NCBI GenBank assembly: GCA_024642805.1
Contig: JAHEAK010000418.1
Span: forward strand, 1-5,315
DNA length: 5,315 nucleotides
Direction: 5' to 3'
Origin: Kofleriaceae bacterium
GTDB taxonomy: Bacteria > Myxococcota_A > Polyangia > Haliangiales > Haliangiaceae
The translations under genes and the position numbers were made by a program. Each line of letters opens with the position of its first letter. Positions within the stretch are counted from its first letter, which is position 1. The notes under the pieces were generated by a model. The model did no database searches and had not been told where the DNA came from. It saw nothing but the letters and a program-made list of their open reading frames with translations. Shown in pieces: positions 1 to 5,315 of this stretch.

Positions 1-1818
1 GGCTTCGCGGATGGGAAAGCGAGGTAGCTCATCGAAGAGGTACTCGCGGCCATCGAGCAGAACGAAGGCGCGCGTGTGCTCGCGGGTGATGCGAAAGCGC
101 CGGCGGTGGCCACCGAGATCGAGGATGAGCCCGCGGCCCTCACAGCTCACGAGCTCGACGCGTAGACTCGCGGTCTCGCCTTGCGCGCTCTCCGTCTGGG
201 CGGTCTCGCTCTGCCCAGCCTCAGCCCTCGCGCCCTCCGTTTGCCCGGTCACACGATCCTCCTCGGAGGGGAGCACGCGCATGCGCCACGAGCCATCGCG
301 CTCGCTCAGGTAGGCAATTGTCAGCTCGCGATCGCCGAAGCGATAGCTCACCTGCTCTTCGCGCCAGCGCGAGTTGCGAAAGCCAGGAGTCATGTGCGGA
401 AGGATGTCGCGACGAGCAGCGCGCTCGTGACAAGCCAGAGCCGTCGCCGCCATGGCCGCTGCACAGAGCGCGTCCTCGGCGATGGCCGGGGCGACCAGAG
501 CCGCCGCGTGCCTCTGCAAGAATCCGGTATCGAGCTCGGCGGCGGCAAAGGCCGGGTGCGCGAGAATGCGATCGAGGTAATCGCGATTGGTGGTGAGTCC
601 CGCGGCGCTCAGCCCGGCCAGCGCGCGCCGCAGTTTGGCGAGGGCCTCGGAACGGGTGGGCGCAAAGGCCACCAGCTTGGCGATCATGGGATCGTAATGG
701 ATGCTGATCTCGCTGCCGCTGTCGACACCGCCGTCGACGCGCAGGCCGAGCAGGGTAGGTACATGCCAATCGAGCAAGCGACCACTGGAGGGCAGGAAGT
801 CCTTGTCGCAGTCCTCGGCGTAGAGGCGACATTCGATGGCGGCGCCGCGCTGCTCGAGATCCGATTGCTGATAGCCGAGGGCCTCGCCCTGAGCGATGCG
901 TATCTGCTCGCGCACCAGATCGAGGCCGGTGACGCACTCGGTGACCGGATGCTCGACCTGCAGTCGCGTGTTGACCTCCAGAAAATAGAACTCGCCGTTG
1001 GGAGCCAGGATGAACTCGACGGTGCCGGCATTTTCGTAGCCGGCGGCTCTACCCACCGCCACCGCGGCGCTGGCGATCTTGTCGCGCAGCTCGGAGCTCA
1101 AATTGGCAGCGGGGGATTCCTCGATGATCTTTTGGTGGCGACGCTGAATGGAGCACTCGCGCTCAAAGAGGTGGACGATGTTGCCGTGGCTGTCGCCGAG
1201 GATCTGGATCTCGATATGGCGCGGGGCTTCGACGTAGCGCTCGAGCAACATGGTGTCGTCACCAAAGGCGCGCAGGGCGACGCGCTTTGCCGACTCGAGA
1301 GCCTCGGCCAGCTCGCCAGCCCTCTTGACGATCTGCATGCCTTTGCCGCCACCGCCAGCGCTGGCTTTGAGCAAGATGGGATACTCGATGGCATCAGGGC
1401 GCGCCTCGTCGTAGCTCGGCACGATGGGCACGCCAGCGGCCTGCACCATCTCCTTGGACGCTTTCTTCGATCCGAGCAGCTCGATGACGCTCGCTGAGGG
1501 GCCAATGAAGACAATGTTGGCCGCGGCGCAGGCACTGGCAAAGGCGGCGTTCTCGGCCAGAAAGCCGTAGCCAGGGTGAATCGCGTCGGCCCCGCAGCGC
1601 TGGGCGGCGGCAATGATCGCGTCGATGCGAAGGTAGGACTCGGCGCTTGCGGCCGCGCCGATGTGCACGGCCTCATCAGCCATTGCTACGAAGCTGGCCT
1701 CGCGATCGGCATCGGAATACACGGCCACGCTGGCGATGCCCATCGCGCTGCAGGTGCGCAGGATGCGACAGGCGATCTCACCGCGGTTTGCTACTAGAAT
1801 CTTGTTAAAGCGTTTCAT
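1..1818 (-). CDS. Acyl-CoA carboxylase alpha subunit, biotin carboxylase (3' end outside window)
   Basis: This subunit uses ATP and bicarbonate to carboxylate biotin, and the beta subunit encoded just upstream then transfers the carboxyl group to an acyl-CoA in the cytoplasm. I translated 606 residues with no stop up to the window edge. The N-terminal domain shows ANRGEIA (10-16) and IHPGYGFLAEN (80-90). The ATP-grasp domain shows K151, GGGGKGM (155-161), H201, ERECSIQRRHQK with K230, E268, and EVNTRLQVEHP (281-291) with E281, N283 and R285. The biotin carboxylase C-terminal domain carries R331 in IECRLYAED. These match the known ATP, metal and bicarbonate residues of the family, so the domain should be active. 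Residues from about 450 onward fit the BT linker region that contacts the beta subunit, here interrupted by a tandem repeat. Family members run to about 650-680 residues, so the biotinyl domain (usual motif EAMKM) is cut off. The ATG at 1818 precedes the conserved start, with a weak GGA Shine-Dalgarno seven bases upstream. Substrate (methylcrotonyl, geranyl or another acyl-CoA) cannot be told from this subunit. Confidence 0.95.
   Translation of the reverse strand, partial: MKRFNKILVANRGEIACRILRTCSAMGIASVAVYSDADREASFVAMADEAVHIGAAASAESYLRIDAIIAAAQRCGADAIHPGYGFLAENAAFASACAAANIVFIGPSASVIELLGSKKASKEMVQAAGVPIVPSYDEARPDAIEYPILLKASAGGGGKGMQIVKRAGELAEALESAKRVALRAFGDDTMLLERYVEAPRHIEIQILGDSHGNIVHLFERECSIQRRHQKIIEESPAANLSSELRDKIASAAVAVGRAAGYENAGTVEFILAPNGEFYFLEVNTRLQVEHPVTECVTGLDLVREQIRIAQGEALGYQQSDLEQRGAAIECRLYAEDCDKDFLPSSGRLLDWHVPTLLGLRVDGGVDSGSEISIHYDPMIAKLVAFAPTRSEALAKLRRALAGLSAAGLTTNRDYLDRILAHPAFAAAELDTGFLQRHAAALVAPAIAEDALCAAAMAATALACHERAARRDILPHMTPGFRNSRWREEQVSYRFGDRELTIAYLSERDGSWRMRVLPSEEDRVTGQTEGARAEAGQSETAQTESAQGETASLRVELVSCEGRGLILDLGGHRRRFRITREHTRAFVLLDGREYLFDELPRFPIREA
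154..243 (-). repeat. Three imperfect 30-bp tandem repeats inside the alpha subunit gene
   Basis: The encoded protein carries the pattern Q-x-E-x-A at an exact ten-residue period: Q526/E528/A530, Q536/E538/A540 and Q546/E548/A550. At DNA level the plus-strand decamer gcggtctcgc occurs at 170-179 and again at 200-209, exactly 30 bases apart, and a more diverged copy follows near 230. The segment is rich in Ala, Gln, Glu, Ser and Thr and is probably a flexible, exposed loop. It lies between beta-strand-like segments of the BT region, downstream of the biotin carboxylase core. The third unit fades into ordinary BT sequence after about residue 551. The period and positions are read directly; the origin by slippage duplication is inference. 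Confidence 0.7.
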
Positions 1819-1831
1819 CGTGCCGTCCAAC

Positions 1832-3457
<1,626 letters not shown>

Positions 3458-3460
3458 CGG

Positions 3461-3479
3461 GCACTACTCTTGCCAGTGC
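3461..3479 (-). other. Small hairpin covering the beta subunit ribosome-binding region
   Basis: The arms gcact (3461-3465) and agtgc (3475-3479) are perfect 5-bp inverted repeats separated by nine bases. The weak Shine-Dalgarno AAGAG (minus strand 3467-3471) lies in the loop, just before the ATG at 3457. There is no run of T after it on the minus strand, so it is not an intrinsic terminator. A stem this short can arise by chance. Confidence 0.25.
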
Positions 3480-3494
3480 TCGACCCCCTGTCAA
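3466..3494 (-). promoter_or_regulatory. Possible weak sigma70-type promoter ahead of the carboxylase subunits
   Basis: On the minus strand the 70-bp gap between the dehydrogenase and the beta subunit holds a perfect TTGACA (3489-3494), a 17-base spacer, and AAGAGT (3466-3471), which matches only three of six -10 consensus bases. Transcription from it would begin at or very near the beta subunit ATG, giving a leaderless or nearly leaderless message. The same AAGAG could instead serve as the Shine-Dalgarno on a longer transcript. The rest of the gap (3458-3527) shows no terminator or clear operator. Confidence 0.25.
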
Positions 3495-3527
3495 GGCAAG
3501 CCAAGCTAGGAAGTCGCGTTGGGTGAA

Positions 3528-4676
3528 TCAGTAGCCCTCAGCCTTGCTGATGATCTCGTTCATGATCTCGCGAGTGCCACCGCCAATGGGATAGAGCCTG
3601 GCGTCTCGGTACAGTCTTTCGACAATGGTCTCACGCATGTAACCGTAGCCACCGTGTATCTGCACGGCCTCGTTGACGACCCAGGAGCAAGTATCGGTCG
3701 CTGTATTCTTTGCCATGGCCGCCTGACTCATGATGGTCTCGCCGCGCATGACTCGACTGGCGACCTCGCCGGTGAGGGCGCGCGCGGCGGCGATGCGAGT
3801 GGCCATGTCGGCGAGCTTGTGCCGCGTGACCTGGAAGCCACTAAGAGATTTACCAAAGGCCTGTCTCTCCCGCGCGTACTTGCGCGCCTCCTGGTAGGCG
3901 AGCTCGGCAATGGCAACACACTGACCGGCCAGATACAGGCGTTCGTGCACAAAGTTGCTCATGATGGCCATAAAGCCGCTGTTTTCTGGACCCAGGAGAT
4001 TTTCGACCGGGACGCGGCACTCGTCGAAGCTAAGTTCCGCGGTGTCGCTCGCCCACCAGCCGGTCTTCTTCAGCTTCTTGCTGACCGAGAAGCCCGGCGT
4101 GCCCCTTTCGATGACCAATAGCGAGATGCCTCCATAGCCGGGGCCGCCGGTGCGCACCGCCGTGGTTACGAAGTCTGCGCGCGTTCCCGAGGTGATGAAG
4201 GTCTTGGCACCGCTCACTATATAGTGGTCGCCATCGCGCACAGCGCGGGTCTTGAGGGCGGCGACATCGCTGCCGCCACCGGGCTCGGTGATGGCCAGCG
4301 CGGATACCTTTTCGCCGCGCATGACCGGCGGCACCCAGCGCTCTTTCTGCGCCTGCGTGCCGTGGGCGAGAATCGGTGGCAAGGCGATGCCGTGACTCGA
4401 GAGCCCAACCACGGTGCCGACGCTGTGCCCGGCCAACACCATCTCGTCGGCGGCTGCCAGGGTATGGCCCAGATCGCCGCCACTTCCTCCGAACTCTTCT
4501 GGGTAGCCAATACCCATCAGGCCCGCGTTGGCCAGGTCGCGATAGAGCGAGAGGGGAAACTCCTCGGCCTCTTCCCACTCGGTGGCGTGGGGAGCCAGCT
4601 GCTTGTCGGCAAAGCGCCGCACCTGGGTGCGCAGCTGCGCATGCTCTTCGGTCTCAAAGAAGTAGGGCGAAGTCAT
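3528..4676 (-). CDS. Acyl-CoA dehydrogenase, FAD-dependent (isovaleryl/long-chain type active site)
   Basis: This enzyme oxidises an acyl-CoA to a trans-2,3-enoyl-CoA with FAD and passes electrons to electron-transfer flavoprotein. In numbering from a GTG at 4682 it has 384 residues; from the preferred ATG at 4676 it has 382. Visible are the N-terminal helical domain (about 1-125), family signature 1 AITEPGGGSD (130-139) in the beta domain, and signature 2 in the C-terminal helical domain, beginning QIHGGYGYMRE (341-351) and ending ERLYRDAR (355-362). The usual C-terminal catalytic glutamate of short- and medium-chain enzymes (YEGT) is replaced by IGGGT (366-370). A glutamate is present at E247 in VHERLYLAG, where isovaleryl-CoA and long-chain enzymes carry theirs. 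This fits a branched-chain or long-chain substrate. The ATG at 4676 is preferred because it overlaps the upstream stop as ATGA, suggesting translational coupling; no good Shine-Dalgarno is visible. The carboxylase subunits follow after 70 bp, so its product, or a related acyl-CoA, may be their substrate. Confidence 0.93.
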   Translation of the reverse strand: MTSPYFFETEEHAQLRTQVRRFADKQLAPHATEWEEAEEFPLSLYRDLANAGLMGIGYPEEFGGSGGDLGHTLAAADEMVLAGHSVGTVVGLSSHGIALPPILAHGTQAQKERWVPPVMRGEKVSALAITEPGGGSDVAALKTRAVRDGDHYIVSGAKTFITSGTRADFVTTAVRTGGPGYGGISLLVIERGTPGFSVSKKLKKTGWWASDTAELSFDECRVPVENLLGPENSGFMAIMSNFVHERLYLAGQCVAIAELAYQEARKYARERQAFGKSLSGFQVTRHKLADMATRIAAARALTGEVASRVMRGETIMSQAAMAKNTATDTCSWVVNEAVQIHGGYGYMRETIVERLYRDARLYPIGGGTREIMNEIISKAEGY

Positions 4677-5315
4677 GGGCACAGTCTACACGCGGGCACG
4701 CTCGGCGCTCTTGCCAGTGCGCTGAACGATGCAGCGAAGCTCGCTCGCCAGCGTGTGAATGCCGGTTTTCTCACGGTCTTATGGCGCGTGAGATCAGGCA
4801 CCAGCAGCATGGCATCACCGAGCTCGTGGTTTTGCAGACCCGCCTCTTGCGCGCGCTGCCAGGCGGCTTGCAGGCGCTCCTTGCCGGCAAAGGCGGAGAG
4901 CAGCTCAAAGTGGCTCTCACCGCTAGCGTGCAGGCCCGAGAGGATGCCGTCGACAACTTGCAAGCGGTGCGCCTCACTGAGGCGCAAGCGGGTCTCGGCT
5001 TCGCCGGCCATAACGGCACCTCGCTCTGCCATGCAGCCTTCGAGTGCACGCACAACCGTTGTGCCGACGGCGATGATGCGACTTCCACGGCGTTGGGCTG
5101 CCTCGATGGCTGCGACCGTCGCTTGGGGAATGTCGTAGCGCTCGGGCAAAGGCAGGAGCGCGTCGAGTTCGGGTGAACCCGTAGCGCTGAGTCCGGCGCT
5201 ATGAGTGAGACGAGCGATGACGACCTCGCGCTTGCGCAGAGCGCTCAGGTTTTGCCAGGTGAGCGCGCGCCCAGCGGAAGGCATCTCCACCGACCAGGGA
5301 CGGCCGGCAAAGGGA
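4673..5315 (-). CDS. QueA-family (SAM:tRNA ribosyltransferase-isomerase-like) protein, 5' end outside window
   Basis: True QueA transfers and isomerises the ribosyl part of S-adenosylmethionine onto preQ1-modified tRNA to make epoxyqueuosine. Here 213 C-terminal residues are visible and the frame is open to the edge; the GTG at 5290 is internal, because conserved sequence (FAGRPWS) precedes it. Family signals, numbered in the visible part, are EMPSAG (10-15), RIIAVGTTVVRALE (79-92), VVDGILSGLH (120-129), LLSAFAG (138-144) and GDAMLLVP (166-173). Canonical QueA has PTAGLHF and an HxMHxE segment; here these read PSAGRALTW and PLPERYDIP, as I recall for the divergent QueA-like proteins of actinobacteria. 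Those proteins stop soon after the LLxP motif, but this one continues for about 40 Ala/Arg-rich residues to a TGA at 4673-4675 that overlaps the dehydrogenase ATG. Family membership is secure, while catalysis of the queuosine step is uncertain. The tail could be real or the trace of an old frameshift. Confidence 0.85.
   Translation of the reverse strand, partial: PFAGRPWSVEMPSAGRALTWQNLSALRKREVVIARLTHSAGLSATGSPELDALLPLPERYDIPQATVAAIEAAQRRGSRIIAVGTTVVRALEGCMAERGAVMAGEAETRLRLSEAHRLQVVDGILSGLHASGESHFELLSAFAGKERLQAAWQRAQEAGLQNHELGDAMLLVPDLTRHKTVRKPAFTRWRASFAASFSALARAPSVPACRLCP
4769..4793 (-). other. Stem-loop just after the conserved end of the QueA-like domain
   Basis: The arms tctcacg (4769-4775) and cgtgaga (4787-4793) form a perfect 7-bp stem with an 11-base loop. 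It begins three bases beyond the codon for the last family-conserved residue (proline 173 of the visible part, 4796-4798). On the minus strand it is followed by AAAACC, not by a T run, so it is not a standard intrinsic terminator. It lies within the open frame encoding the C-terminal tail. Confidence 0.4.

Noticed and set aside
1..60. Alpha subunit being a naturally short form without a biotinyl domain
   Set aside because: The frame is still open at position 1 and the BT region is not finished, so the missing biotinyl domain is explained by the window edge.
181..1497. 438-residue open frame on the plus strand
   Set aside because: It is the codon-aligned antisense of the biotin carboxylase gene. 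It stays open because the sense codons CTA, TTA and TCA are rare in this GC-rich sequence, and its translation shows no family motif.
4677..4682. GTG at 4682 as the dehydrogenase start
   Set aside because: It adds only two residues, has no Shine-Dalgarno and is a rarer start codon; the ATG at 4676 gives the ATGA overlap with the upstream stop.
4769..4793. Intrinsic terminator between the QueA-like gene and the dehydrogenase
   Set aside because: The stem is perfect but is followed on the transcribed strand by AAAACC rather than a T run, and the open frame runs through it.
3519..5138. Two further plus-strand open frames (3519-4121 and 4224-5138)
   Set aside because: Both lie antisense, in the codon-aligned frame, to the dehydrogenase and run partly into the QueA-like gene. 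They show no recognisable domain or ribosome-binding site.
5288..5290. GTG at 5290 as the start of the QueA-like gene
   Set aside because: Conserved family residues continue in frame upstream to the window edge, so this is an internal valine codon.

Overview
This window is densely coding, GC-rich bacterial chromosome. All supported genes lie on the minus strand, so transcription runs from position 5315 towards position 1. In that order they are a QueA-family protein (5' end outside the window), an acyl-CoA dehydrogenase, the carboxyltransferase (beta) subunit of a biotin-dependent acyl-CoA carboxylase, and the biotin carboxylase (alpha) subunit, whose 3' end lies outside the window. I see no RNA gene, mobile element, CRISPR array or origin.

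Layout. The QueA-like gene (4673-5315) overlaps the dehydrogenase start by four bases (ATGA). The dehydrogenase (3528-4676) is followed by a 70-bp gap, the only sizeable non-coding stretch, which holds a possible weak promoter and a small hairpin. The beta subunit (1832-3457) is followed after 13 bp by the alpha subunit (1-1818). The alpha subunit is visible for 606 residues. Its C-terminal biotinyl domain, which would carry the biotinylated lysine, must lie just beyond position 1.

How the genes work together. An FAD-dependent acyl-CoA dehydrogenase next to both subunits of an acyl-CoA carboxylase fits a catabolic pair. The dehydrogenase makes a 2,3-enoyl-CoA and the biotin enzyme carboxylates that or a related acyl-CoA, as in leucine breakdown (isovaleryl-CoA to 3-methylcrotonyl-CoA to 3-methylglutaconyl-CoA). 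The exact substrate is not proven. From memory, the beta subunit resembles an uncharacterised AccD2-like branch more than classical methylcrotonyl-CoA carboxylase, and the order dehydrogenase, beta, alpha matches the mycobacterial fadE13-accD2-accA2 block. The QueA-like protein is of the divergent type common in actinobacteria and lacks the canonical QueA histidine motifs, so a queuosine role is doubtful.

Organism. Strong G/C third-position bias, long antisense open frames and soluble CoA enzymes point to a GC-rich aerobic bacterium. A myxobacterium-like or actinobacterium-like source is plausible, but I cannot place it with confidence. The main oddities are a three-unit, ten-residue tandem repeat inserted in the alpha subunit, a roughly 40-residue tail on the QueA-like protein with a stem-loop in its DNA, and the uncertain carboxylase substrate.
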